Assembly: GCA_900757235.1 (NCBI GenBank)
Contig: CAAENB010000078.1
Location: 1-16,238, forward strand
Direction of reading: 5' to 3'
DNA length: 16,238 nt
From: an uncultured Collinsella sp.
GTDB lineage: Bacteria > Actinomycetota > Coriobacteriia > Coriobacteriales > Coriobacteriaceae
Shown here: positions 1 to 6,389 of the stretch, piece by piece
Position numbering within the stretch: position 1 is the first letter of the stretch
Layout: each line of letters starts with the position of its first letter
Program-made: the position numbers and the translations under genes
The notes under the pieces: generated by a model
What the model was told of the DNA's origin: nothing
The model's input: the letters and a program-made list of their open reading frames with translations, nothing else
Databases searched by the model: none

Positions 1-1
1 G

Positions 2-19
2 CAGCAAGAAGACGAATAG
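2..19 (+). CDS. Possible 3' end of a convergent gene (partial)
   Basis: Only the last five codons and a stop would be inside the window, reading Gln-Gln-Glu-Asp-Glu-stop (TAG at 17-19). The support is indirect. The last nine bases, GACGAATAG, are identical to the Asp-Glu-stop end of the phosphofructokinase gene on the opposite strand, because both lie in the two arms of one inverted repeat (11-26 and 152-167). That would fit two convergent genes whose ends share a palindrome. Nothing can be said about the product, and the frame may simply be chance. Confidence 0.25.
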   Translation, partial: QQEDE

Positions 20-167
20 CCTCGGCGAGTATGTAAACGCAGGGCCCTCCGACCCCGCCCGACGATTTCGATTGGCGACCTTTGACGGAGTCAGGGGGGC
101 CAAATCGAAATACGTCGGGCGGGGTCGGAGGGCCCGATGGGATGGATTTCGGCCGAGGCTATTCGTC
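11..167. repeat. Nested long inverted repeat between convergent gene ends
   Basis: The outer arms 11-26 (GACGAATAGCCTCGGC) and 152-167 are perfect reverse complements over 16 bp. Inside them, 42-64 and 113-135 are perfect reverse complements over 23 bp. Pairing continues with 65-73 against 103-111 and 74-76 against 99-101, with single-base bulges at 112 and 102. The apex 79-86 against 90-97 can still pair, with two wobbles. The right outer arm includes the last codons and stop of the phosphofructokinase gene. There is no U-run, so a normal Rho-independent terminator is not obvious. It may stop transcription by structure alone or be a palindromic mobile repeat. Confidence 0.85.
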
Positions 168-1238
168 GCCGAAGCTGATGCCCAACGCCTTGGCCTCGCG
201 CACCAGATCGCTCTGGGGGTCGACATACTTGAGCTTGCCGGCGACCTCCTCGAGCGGCATGTGGCACATCTTGCCGTCACGCAGGGCGATCATGTAGCCA
301 AACTCGCCGCGTAGGCAGCCGAGCGCTGCCTCGACGCCGCACTGGGTCGCAAAGATGCGGTCCTGGGCGTCGGGCTGACCGCCGCGCTGCGTGTGGCCGG
401 GGATGGCGACGCGGGTCTCGCGACCAGTTTTGGCTTCGATCTCCTTGGCGATGTCGTAGACGATCGACGGGCTCGTACGCTCGGCGAGCTTCTTCTTGTA
501 CTCCTTCTTGGACAGCGCTGCGTCCTCCTTGGAGATAGCGCCCTCGGCGACGGCCACGATGGTAAAGCGGCTGCCGGTCTCCATGCGATGCTCGATGGTC
601 TTGATGACGTTATCCATGTCGTAGGGGATCTCGGGAATCAAGATGACATCCGCGCCGCCCGCGACGCCGGCGTACAGCGGGATCCAGCCAACCTTGTGGC
701 CCATGATCTCGATGACAAACACGCGGCCGTGGCTCGAGGCGGTAGTGTGGATGTCGTCGATGCACTTGGTGGCGACGTCGATGGCGCTCGTAAAGCCAAA
801 CGTCAACTCGGTGCCCCAGGTGTCGTTATCGATGGTCTTGGGCAGGGCGATAACGTTGAGGCCCTCTTCGCGCAGGCGGTTGGCGGTCTTGGTGGAGCCG
901 TTGCCGCCCAGCATAAACAGGCAGTCGAGCTGCAGCTTGTGATAGGTGTGGACCATCGCCGGCACCTTCTCGACACCATCGGCCTCGGGGGTATCCAGAC
1001 GCTTGAACGGCGTGCGGCTCGTGCCCAGGATGGTGCCGCCGCGGGTGAGGATGCCGCTAAAATCGGCGGGCGACATGACACGGAACCTGCTGTAGATAAG
1101 GCCCTGGTAGCCGTCCTCAAAACCGTAGATCTCGATAGGCTCTTCGCTATTGGTCATGAGCGTTTTGACGATGCCGCGCATGGTGGCGTTGAGCGCCTGG
1201 CAGTCGCCGCCACTAGTAAGAAGACCGATCCTGAGCAT
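159..1238 (-). CDS. pfkA: 6-phosphofructokinase (ATP/PPi type mixed signature)
   Basis: This enzyme phosphorylates fructose 6-phosphate to fructose 1,6-bisphosphate, the committed step of glycolysis, in the cytoplasm. The 359-residue protein shows the family motifs in order: N-terminal GGDCQALN (10-17), LGTSR (71-75), GGNGS (111-115), PKTIDND (133-139, with the catalytic Asp137), MGHKVG (179-184) and GHTQRGG (281-287). The position matching E. coli Gly104 is Gly114, as in ATP-users. The position matching Gly124 is Lys134, as in pyrophosphate-users. The Mg-binding Asp103 equivalent is Asn113. The donor therefore cannot be read from sequence alone. The start ATG is preceded by GGAAGGA. Upstream is a 139-base gap containing an inverted repeat; downstream the gene runs into a long palindrome. 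The family is certain, the donor is not. Confidence 0.95.
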   Translation of the reverse strand: MLRIGLLTSGGDCQALNATMRGIVKTLMTNSEEPIEIYGFEDGYQGLIYSRFRVMSPADFSGILTRGGTILGTSRTPFKRLDTPEADGVEKVPAMVHTYHKLQLDCLFMLGGNGSTKTANRLREEGLNVIALPKTIDNDTWGTELTFGFTSAIDVATKCIDDIHTTASSHGRVFVIEIMGHKVGWIPLYAGVAGGADVILIPEIPYDMDNVIKTIEHRMETGSRFTIVAVAEGAISKEDAALSKKEYKKKLAERTSPSIVYDIAKEIEAKTGRETRVAIPGHTQRGGQPDAQDRIFATQCGVEAALGCLRGEFGYMIALRDGKMCHMPLEEVAGKLKYVDPQSDLVREAKALGISFGDE

Positions 1239-1257
1239 GATGAATCCTTCCGGGCAA

Positions 1258-1309
1258 GTTATAACATGCGCATAAGTTTACCCCCGTACACTGTTGATAC
1301 AGGGGTAAA
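1258..1309 (-). promoter_or_regulatory. Putative promoter/operator region of the phosphofructokinase gene
   Basis: Reading the minus strand, a TATAAC box lies at 1263-1258, about 20 bases before the start codon, with no good -35 box at the normal distance. In its place is an inverted repeat, TTTACCCC (1277-1284) and GGGGTAAA (1302-1309), with GTA (1286-1288) and TAC (1298-1300) extending it inward. A palindrome over a poor -35 suggests a regulator-controlled promoter. The alternative is a weak hairpin ending the upstream Ntn-hydrolase transcript, but no U-run follows. Confidence 0.35.
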
Positions 1310-1377
1310 ACGTGTTAGCTCAAGCGTGCAGAAATGTAAGCAACGTCAGGGAACGTAAGGTCGACGGGCCTGGCTCC

Positions 1378-2463
1378 TTACAGTGCGAAGGCATCGACGT
1401 TGCCCCAGTGGCGGCGCAGCGTAATAGCGGCAGCGGGCTCGGTATTGTCAAAGACGACCGACCACTGCGTGTTGCTGGTGATGTCTTCCGGATTGGGCTC
1501 TTGCGCCGCAGCGCGCAGGGCCTTCCAAGCGACTGTCTCGTCTTGGGCGCCGGCATGGGCATCGAGGACATCGGCGATTGCGACGGCGCGCTCTTTACCA
1601 TGGCCCAGCTCGCCATTCTTTTGGTTGGGCAGCACTTCGTCGCCATAGCAGGCGTAGAAGTTTGTAACCTGGCGTACAGGAGTCGCTTTGAAAGCGCGGT
1701 CCGGATCGCGCGGATCCCACTCTACTACGCGCGCGTCACCGGCGGCGTCGTTGATAAAGAAGTGGTAATCGCGTCCTGCCATGGCGTGCATGTCGTAGGC
1801 GGAAAGCAGGTCGACAGCTTCTTGCGTGGTGGTGGCACGGTCGAGCACCAGACGGATGGCGAGCGAGGTATTGATGACGGGGCGTTGCGTGTCCTGGTCA
1901 CAGGGCTTGGAATCCAGGGTGAGTACGGCAATGGACACGCCGCACTCGTTAACACCGTCGAGCTGGGCAAACGGGCCCATGAGTGCGGCGGCGCGTCCGG
2001 CGACGGAGTCGAGCGGAGTGTTATCGCCCAGGTTGTTAAGGGCGGCAAACCCGATGGAGGCATAACCGCCGCGTGGGTGATTGCGCACCAGCAGCGCCGA
2101 GGTGTCGTCCTTAAAGTCGTAATTGCGACCGGTGCGCACGCGGCCTTCGGCATCTACGGCGACAAAAGCGCTGCAGGCAAACTGGGGCGCCTGGACATGT
2201 ACCGGCACACCGGGCAGCACCTGCGCCACCACGGCATCGATGTAGGCCTGGTCGTCGCGCACGCCAGCGGCGATGATGCGATCAAGATCGTAGTCGTAGG
2301 CGATGTCGATTGCGTACAGGTCATAGCCATCCTCGTAGCCGGTCAAGCGTTTGAGCGACGCGGCGGACTTGATTTGCTTGTGATAAACGATACCGGTGGC
2401 AGCGGCAAGGCCGACGGCGACTCCCGCGACACCGCAGGCGATGGCAATGTTACGTGACTTCAT
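1378..2463 (-). CDS. Membrane-anchored Ntn-hydrolase, choloylglycine hydrolase/penicillin acylase-like
   Basis: Predicted linear amide C-N hydrolase of the N-terminal-nucleophile superfamily, which cleaves acyl amide bonds such as conjugated bile salts, N-acyl amino acids or penicillin V in characterised relatives. The 361-residue protein begins with a short basic stretch and a hydrophobic segment (about 6-27), so it is probably anchored outside the membrane. The likely nucleophile is Cys97 in FACSAF, followed by the family GRNYDF motif (112-117), an Asn-Asn pair near 143-144 and DGVNECGVS (169-177). In this superfamily the Cys must become N-terminal, which predicts autocleavage between Ala96 and Cys97 and loss of the anchor segment. 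The start is supported by GAGAGGAGC just upstream. The substrate cannot be assigned. It is divergent from the M18 peptidase gene. Confidence 0.8.
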   Translation of the reverse strand: MKSRNIAIACGVAGVAVGLAAATGIVYHKQIKSAASLKRLTGYEDGYDLYAIDIAYDYDLDRIIAAGVRDDQAYIDAVVAQVLPGVPVHVQAPQFACSAFVAVDAEGRVRTGRNYDFKDDTSALLVRNHPRGGYASIGFAALNNLGDNTPLDSVAGRAAALMGPFAQLDGVNECGVSIAVLTLDSKPCDQDTQRPVINTSLAIRLVLDRATTTQEAVDLLSAYDMHAMAGRDYHFFINDAAGDARVVEWDPRDPDRAFKATPVRQVTNFYACYGDEVLPNQKNGELGHGKERAVAIADVLDAHAGAQDETVAWKALRAAAQEPNPEDITSNTQWSVVFDNTEPAAAITLRRHWGNVDAFAL

Positions 2464-2624
2464 GACGGCTCCTCTCGTCCTGTTAGCGTAATTGTCGCAA
2501 AAGGTGCACGGGCATGATGGCTCAACTTGGCGAGCGGCGCGGGATTAAACACGGAATGAAGAGTGCGGCGCTGGCGCGGCGGGGTATGCTGGAAGGGACC
2601 ATCAACCCAGCGAAAGGGGAGAGT

Positions 2625-4010
2625 ATGACGGATCAGGAAACGCCCGAGCGCGCGCATGTGACGGCCGATGATATCGAGGCCGCCAACGACCTTATCGACT
2701 TTATCGAGGCATGCCCCAGCATGTTCCATACGGCGGCGACCATTATGGCCGAGCTCGACGAGGCGGGCTTTACCTACCTGCCCGAGAACGCGGCGTGGGA
2801 CATCGAGCCGGGCGGGCGTTATTACACGCAGCGCAATACCTCGAGCGTTGTTGCCTTTAAGGTGGGCGAGGACCTGGCTGCTACGTGGGGCGAGGACGGC
2901 GTTGCCGGCGACTATCATTTTCAGCTCACGGCGTCGCACAGCGATTCGCCGACGTTTAAGGTCAAGGCCGTGCCTGAGCTTGACGGCGCGGGCGAGACGC
3001 TGCGCCTGAACACCGAGGCCTACGGCGGCATGATCGACTACACCTGGTTCGATCGCCCGCTGGCGCTGGCTGGACGCGTGTTGGTACGCGAAGGCGACCG
3101 TATTGAGAGCCGCCTGCTTTCCACCGAGCGCGAGGTCGCTATTATCCCGAGCCTTGCCATCCATATGAATCGTGGCGTTAATGAGGGCTTTGCGCCCAAC
3201 CGCGCCGTCGACCTGTGCCCGCTCATCAGCGCCGGTGACCTTAAGCAGGGAGATTTTGACGCCCTGATCGCCGACGAACTGGACGTTGAGCCCGAGCAAA
3301 TTATGGGCCGCGATCTGTTCCTGGTCAATCGTCAGGATGCGCGCATTTGGGGCTGGGCCGATGAGTTTATCTCGACGCCCAAGCTCGACGACCTGGCATG
3401 CGCCTACACCTCGCTGCAGGCATTTTTGGGTGCTGAGAACGCGCACGATGTTTCGGTCTTTTGCTGCTTTGATAACGAGGAGGTTGGCTCCGAGACCAAG
3501 CAGGGTGCTATGTCGACGTTCTTGGCCGATGCGCTACGCCGCATTAACGGCTCGCTGGGCTTTGACGACGAATCGTACCACCGCGCACTTGCCGCCTCGA
3601 TGCTCGTGAGCTGCGACAACGCACATGCCGTGCATCCCAATCATGCCGAGAAGTGTGACGCCCGCAACCAGGTGGTGCTCAACGGCGGTATTGTCATCAA
3701 GGAAGCCGCCAACCAGCACTATTGCACCGATGCCTTTAGCCGCGCGGTGTTCCAGGCCATCTGCGATGACGCCGACGTGTCCACGCAGGCCTTCGCCAAC
3801 AAGAGCGATATGGCGGGTGGCTCCACGCTCGGCAACCTGTCAAACATGCAGGCGAGCATGCATGCCGTAGACGTGGGCCTGCCGCAACTTGCCATGCACT
3901 CGAGCTACGAGACCGGCGGCGTGCGCGACGTGATGAACGCCATCCGCGCTCTCACCGCTTTCTACGAGCGCAACCTAACCATCAACGGCGCCGAAAGCGT
4001 GGAACTCTAA
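2625..4010 (+). CDS. apeB: M18 family zinc aminopeptidase
   Basis: Cytoplasmic di-zinc aminopeptidase that removes N-terminal residues, typically acidic or neutral, from peptides. The 461-residue length fits the bacterial M18 family. Motifs seen: SHSDSP (104-109, metal-binding His105), PKLDDL (252-257, Asp255), CFDNEEVGS (281-289, catalytic/metal Glu285-Glu286), CDNAHAVHPNH (330-340, Asp331) and AMHSSYET (423-430, His425), so all expected ligands are present. An open frame extends 37 codons further upstream, but the ATG at 2625 is chosen because AAAGGGGAG lies just before it and homology starts there. No promoter stands out in the 161-base divergent gap. A small palindrome and a strong terminator follow the stop at once, so it is probably monocistronic. 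Confidence 0.93.
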   Translation: MTDQETPERAHVTADDIEAANDLIDFIEACPSMFHTAATIMAELDEAGFTYLPENAAWDIEPGGRYYTQRNTSSVVAFKVGEDLAATWGEDGVAGDYHFQLTASHSDSPTFKVKAVPELDGAGETLRLNTEAYGGMIDYTWFDRPLALAGRVLVREGDRIESRLLSTEREVAIIPSLAIHMNRGVNEGFAPNRAVDLCPLISAGDLKQGDFDALIADELDVEPEQIMGRDLFLVNRQDARIWGWADEFISTPKLDDLACAYTSLQAFLGAENAHDVSVFCCFDNEEVGSETKQGAMSTFLADALRRINGSLGFDDESYHRALAASMLVSCDNAHAVHPNHAEKCDARNQVVLNGGIVIKEAANQHYCTDAFSRAVFQAICDDADVSTQAFANKSDMAGGSTLGNLSNMQASMHAVDVGLPQLAMHSSYETGGVRDVMNAIRALTAFYERNLTINGAESVEL

Positions 4011-4045
4011 AACCTGCCAAAAAGGGATGTTAATTTTGGCAGGTT
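4011..4045. repeat. Palindromic repeat, CCTGCCAAAA family, copy 1
   Basis: AACCTGCCAAAA (4011-4022) and TTTTGGCAGGTT (4034-4045) are perfect reverse complements separated by 11 bases containing AGGGA. It begins on the base after the stop codon of the aminopeptidase gene. Related sequences occur at 6279-6313 and at the right end of the window (16217 onward), all with the CCCTTTTTGG or CCCTTTATGG side on the minus strand, so this looks like a dispersed repeat rather than a gene-specific terminator. Confidence 0.7.
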
Positions 4046-4094
4046 CTATCTGGGCAAATGCAAAGGGTGAAACCGAACTAGATCAGTGATGTGT

Positions 4095-4129
4095 AGCCGC
4101 CGAGGTGCAATGTGCCTCGGCGGCTTTTT
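4095..4129 (+). terminator. Rho-independent terminator after the M18 aminopeptidase
   Basis: AGCCGCCGAGG (4095-4105) pairs perfectly with CCTCGGCGGCT (4115-4125) around a 9-base loop and runs into TTTTT. It separates the aminopeptidase gene from the toxin-antitoxin module. Confidence 0.9.
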
Positions 4130-4169
4130 GTGTACAGAGTACGGCTATTGCTTAAAATGCTATACATGC

Positions 4170-4198
4170 TTTACGTATCTACCATAGAGTTTTATGAT
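4170..4198 (+). promoter_or_regulatory. Promoter of the toxin-antitoxin operon
   Basis: A -35-like TTTACG (4170-4175) and a -10-like TATGAT (4193-4198) are 17 bp apart in an AT-rich stretch that differs from the GC-rich surroundings. The predicted start of transcription is just before the AAGGAGGGG ribosome site (about 4211-4219) and the ATG at 4224. The short leader fits autorepression by the antitoxin, but no clear palindromic operator is seen. Confidence 0.5.
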
Positions 4199-4223
4199 AG
4201 TTTTGAAGTATTAAGGAGGGGCC

Positions 4224-4604
4224 ATGACCACAACAGCCGCTCAGATCAACGTACGTCTCGATGCCGATCTTAAAAGGAGCGGGGACGCCGCTCTCTCCAG
4301 GGCCGGTATGACGCCGAGCCAAGCGGTGCGAGCGCTCTGGCAGCTTGCAGCGTCGCTGGCCGATCGCCCCGGTGCGCTCGAGGATATCCTGCTGCCCAGT
4401 CGTGCCCGGGCGGAACAGCGCGAGCACGAAAAGGCCGCCAAACGCAAGCTCGAGCTCATAGATCAGGGGTCGAAGCTGTTCGCTACCGCTTGCCGTGAGT
4501 CGGGAATCGATATGGTCAAGGCTCAGCCATCGGACGACGAAGAGCTCAAACGGAATGCCTATGCGGATCGCTATGGCGAGGAGATGAGCTGGCTCTATGA
4601 GTGA
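4224..4604 (+). CDS. RelB/DinJ-like ribbon-helix-helix antitoxin
   Basis: A 126-residue protein. Its first 45 residues match the RelB/DinJ ribbon-helix-helix pattern: a short beta strand (about 6-12, QINVRLD), then two helices with the turn MTPSQAVRALW (29-39). Such domains dimerise and bind the operon's operator. The charged, Lys/Glu/Arg-rich C-terminal half (about 60-126) would wrap the toxin. It is longer than classic DinJ (about 86 residues). A strong AAGGAGGGG lies before the ATG. The stop overlaps the start of the PIN-domain gene in ATGAGTGA, which indicates translational coupling and an antitoxin-first order. RelB/DinJ antitoxins usually pair with YafQ/RelE toxins, so the PIN partner is less common. 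Confidence 0.75.
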   Translation: MTTTAAQINVRLDADLKRSGDAALSRAGMTPSQAVRALWQLAASLADRPGALEDILLPSRARAEQREHEKAAKRKLELIDQGSKLFATACRESGIDMVKAQPSDDEELKRNAYADRYGEEMSWLYE

Positions 4605-5088
4605 GACTCCAAAGCGCATCTTGGTTGACACCAACGTGTGGCTCGATTACTTCATTCCCTTACGACGTGGTCGTTCGGTGGCGATTGAGTTTTTACGCGA
4701 TGCATGCACGGCACAGGTTGATTTGCTGTACGCGGCGACATCGTCCAAAGACCTGTTCTATTTGATTTCAAGCGAACATAAGGCATGGTATCGGCGAGAG
4801 CATGGTTCGCTTTCTCAAGATGCCGCTGCGGCGGCGACATCGCTTGCATGGGATTGCCTTAGCGTGCTGTCGCAGCTTGCCACGCCAGTGCCCTGTGACC
4901 TGAGCGACATATGGATGGCGAGCAGGCAGCGTGAGCTCCATAGCGATTACGAAGACGATTTAATCATTGCGGCAGCGATACGCGCTCAAGCAGATCTACT
5001 GGTCACCAACGATGTCAAGCTCTGTTCGCATGCACCCGTCGCAGCAATGAGTGTAGAAGACGCAAAAAATTACTTAGCAACGCTCTAG
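4597..5088 (+). CDS. PIN-domain ribonuclease toxin (VapC-like)
   Basis: A 163-residue predicted metal-dependent RNase and likely toxin of the module. PIN signatures: ILVDTNVWLDYF (8-19, first acidic ligand Asp11), SSKDLFYLI (49-57, start of the central helix), DYEDDLIIAAA (117-127, acidic ligands Asp117/Asp120) and LLVTNDVKL (134-142, Asp139). The pattern resembles the PIN_3 subgroup more than short classic VapC (about 130 residues). Translation begins inside the antitoxin's last codons, with only a distant GAGGAG, so it depends on coupling. RNA target unknown. It could also be an RNase with a non-toxin role, but the gene pairing argues for a toxin. Confidence 0.75.
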   Translation: MSETPKRILVDTNVWLDYFIPLRRGRSVAIEFLRDACTAQVDLLYAATSSKDLFYLISSEHKAWYRREHGSLSQDAAAAATSLAWDCLSVLSQLATPVPCDLSDIWMASRQRELHSDYEDDLIIAAAIRAQADLLVTNDVKLCSHAPVAAMSVEDAKNYLATL

Positions 5089-5104
5089 CAATTTGAAGAT
5101 CCCG

Positions 5105-5180
5105 CAGGTCGAATAAAAGTCAGTGAATGCCCCCAGGCAGGGCCGCGCCAGCCAGTCCCTACAGGTCGAATAAAAGTCAG
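5105..5180. repeat. Two direct repeats, 57 bp apart
   Basis: CAGGTCGAATAAAAGTCAG occurs at 5105-5123 and again at 5162-5180, identical over 19 bases and followed by TGA or CGA. The 38-base spacer is GC-rich. The repeats start 17 bases after the toxin stop. They could be protein-binding sites, promoters reading leftward (AT-rich CTGACTTTTATTC on the minus strand), or remnants of an inserted element. Confidence 0.8.
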
Positions 5181-5183
5181 CGA

Positions 5184-5319
5184 GAGCCCGCCGTTTGAGC
5201 CAAGGTGCCGTGAAATGAAAAGGCGCTGACCTTCTGGTCGCGCCTTTGAAATTGAACGGCAGATTGGCCAAACGGCGGGCTCGCAGCGTCGACTGGTCCG
5301 CCGTTCGTTAGAACGGCGG
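5184..5319. repeat. Long hairpin plus short hairpin built from CCGCCGTT units
   Basis: GAGCCCGCCGTTTG (5184-5197) is the perfect reverse complement of 5269-5282. Pairing continues inward with 5199-5203 against 5264-5268, 5206-5211 against 5256-5261, 5219-5225 against 5241-5247 and 5228-5231 against 5236-5239, closing on a TTCT loop. A second perfect hairpin, CCGCCGTTC (5298-5306) against GAACGGCGG (5311-5319), stands five bases before the end of the dehydrogenase gene. CCGCCGTT and its complement therefore alternate four times, like a bacterial interspersed mosaic element. The structure may end transcription from both sides, though no U-run is present. Confidence 0.75.
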
Positions 5320-5323
5320 AACC

Positions 5324-6259
5324 CTAATGTTCGATCCAGCAGCGCAGGGTCTCTCCAGCTTGCAGGTGACGCAGATTCTCTGCGGCAATGTCGACCACAT
5401 TGTTGAGCGTGGCTGCCAGGTGGAACCAACCGGAGACATGCGGCGTGATGAGCATGTTGGGCGCATCCCACAGTGGGCTTGTCTCAGGCAGCGGCTCGGG
5501 GTCGGTGACGTCGACCGCAGCACCGGCAAGGTGCCCGGACTCGAGTGCCGCAACCAAGTCGTCGGCGACCACAAGATCGCCGCGGCCGCCGTTGGCAAAG
5601 AAGGCGCCCGGCTTCATCGCGGTGAAGAACTCGGCGTTCGCCAGGCCGCGGGTCTCGGGTGTGCTGGGCATAAAGGATGCGACGATGTCAGCCTCGGCCA
5701 GGCGCTCGGGGAGGGCGTCCATGCCGTCCATGTCCTCAAACACAATGGGATAGACGAGCGGATGACGCTTGATACCGCGGACGTGCGCGCCCATGCTGCG
5801 GCAGAGCGTGGCAAAGTGGCCGCCAATGTCGCCCGCGCCCAGCACCAGCACGTTGGCGTTTTTGAGCGAGGTGACCGGACCTAAATCCTCCCAGCGATGC
5901 TTGCGCTGCAAGTCGTGATAGCCGGGCAGGCGCTTGATCATGGAAAGGACCATGGCAAACATGTGCTCGCTCACGGCCTGGCCATAGGCACCCACCGAGC
6001 AGGAAAGCTTAGCGTCGGCTGGCACGGTGCCGGCGGCCAAGTAATCGTCATAGCCGGCGGTCTGCAATTGCAACAGCTGGAGATGCTCGCATGCCGTGAG
6101 CATGTCAGGGTCGATGTTGCCCAGGATTACGTCGGCATCGGCGACCTGCTCGCGCGTGGCAGCGTCGGCGCTCGTGTAGATAAAGTCCTCGCCCGGAGCG
6201 CTCGACTCAAGAATTGCGCGATGACGGTCGTTGACGGGCAGTAAAACCAGGATGTTCAC
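5324..6259 (-). CDS. D-isomer-specific 2-hydroxyacid dehydrogenase
   Basis: NAD(P)-dependent oxidoreductase that interconverts a 2-oxoacid and its D-2-hydroxyacid; the exact substrate cannot be told. The 311-residue protein shows the Rossmann motif GAGDIGG (141-147) and the three catalytic residues Arg226 (NGGRGDLV), Glu255 (DPEPLP) and His274 (TPHVSG). The cofactor-specificity loop after the motif carries Arg161 and Lys164-Arg165, which resembles NADPH-preferring members, but this is a guess. The start codon is GTG, supported by GGAGAGGA six bases upstream and by homology starting at its MNILVLLP. A copy of the CCTGCCAAAA palindrome lies directly before the ribosome site, so it is within the leader or promoter. 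It is separated from the upstream gene by a terminator, so it is probably transcribed alone. Confidence 0.9.
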   Translation of the reverse strand: MNILVLLPVNDRHRAILESSAPGEDFIYTSADAATREQVADADVILGNIDPDMLTACEHLQLLQLQTAGYDDYLAAGTVPADAKLSCSVGAYGQAVSEHMFAMVLSMIKRLPGYHDLQRKHRWEDLGPVTSLKNANVLVLGAGDIGGHFATLCRSMGAHVRGIKRHPLVYPIVFEDMDGMDALPERLAEADIVASFMPSTPETRGLANAEFFTAMKPGAFFANGGRGDLVVADDLVAALESGHLAGAAVDVTDPEPLPETSPLWDAPNMLITPHVSGWFHLAATLNNVVDIAAENLRHLQAGETLRCWIEH

Positions 6260-6278
6260 AAGCAGTCCTCTCCGCTTG

Positions 6279-6313
6279 ACCTACCAAAAAGGGACAGGTT
6301 TATTTTGGCAGGT
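6279..6313. repeat. Palindromic repeat, CCTGCCAAAA family, copy 2
   Basis: ACCTACCAAAA (6279-6289) pairs with TTTTGGCAGGT (6303-6313). The one non-matching position becomes a G-U pair in minus-strand RNA. Its loop holds GGGACAGG, shared with the copy at the right end of the window. It sits just upstream of the ribosome site of the dehydrogenase gene. Confidence 0.7.
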
Positions 6314-6336
6314 TTTATCAGGCAAAACATTCAAAT

Positions 6337-6380
6337 AAAAACGCCGGATGCAAGACGAGCGTACCCGTCAGCATCCGGCG
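6337..6380 (-). terminator. Rho-independent terminator of the methionine aminopeptidase gene
   Basis: On the minus strand CGCCGGATGC (6380-6371) pairs perfectly with GCATCCGGCG (6351-6342), followed by TTTTTATTT. It begins nine bases after the stop codon of the aminopeptidase gene. Confidence 0.9.
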
Positions 6381-6389
6381 CATCTACAG

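Noticed and set aside
393..1358. Long plus-strand open frame opposite the phosphofructokinase
   Set aside because: It is the antisense shadow of a clear enzyme gene in GC-rich DNA; its composition is low-complexity Gly/Ala/Val/Asp with no recognisable motif.
1312..2457. 381-codon plus-strand frame opposite the Ntn-hydrolase
   Set aside because: Antisense to a gene with clear motifs and a ribosome site; no domain seen in the frame itself.
2514..2624. N-terminal extension of the M18 aminopeptidase
   Set aside because: Extra 37 codons have no family similarity, and the ATG at 2625 has a strong AAAGGGGAG before it.
5105..5180. CRISPR-like repeat-spacer array
   Set aside because: Only two 19-base copies, not palindromic as a CRISPR repeat, and no cas gene nearby.
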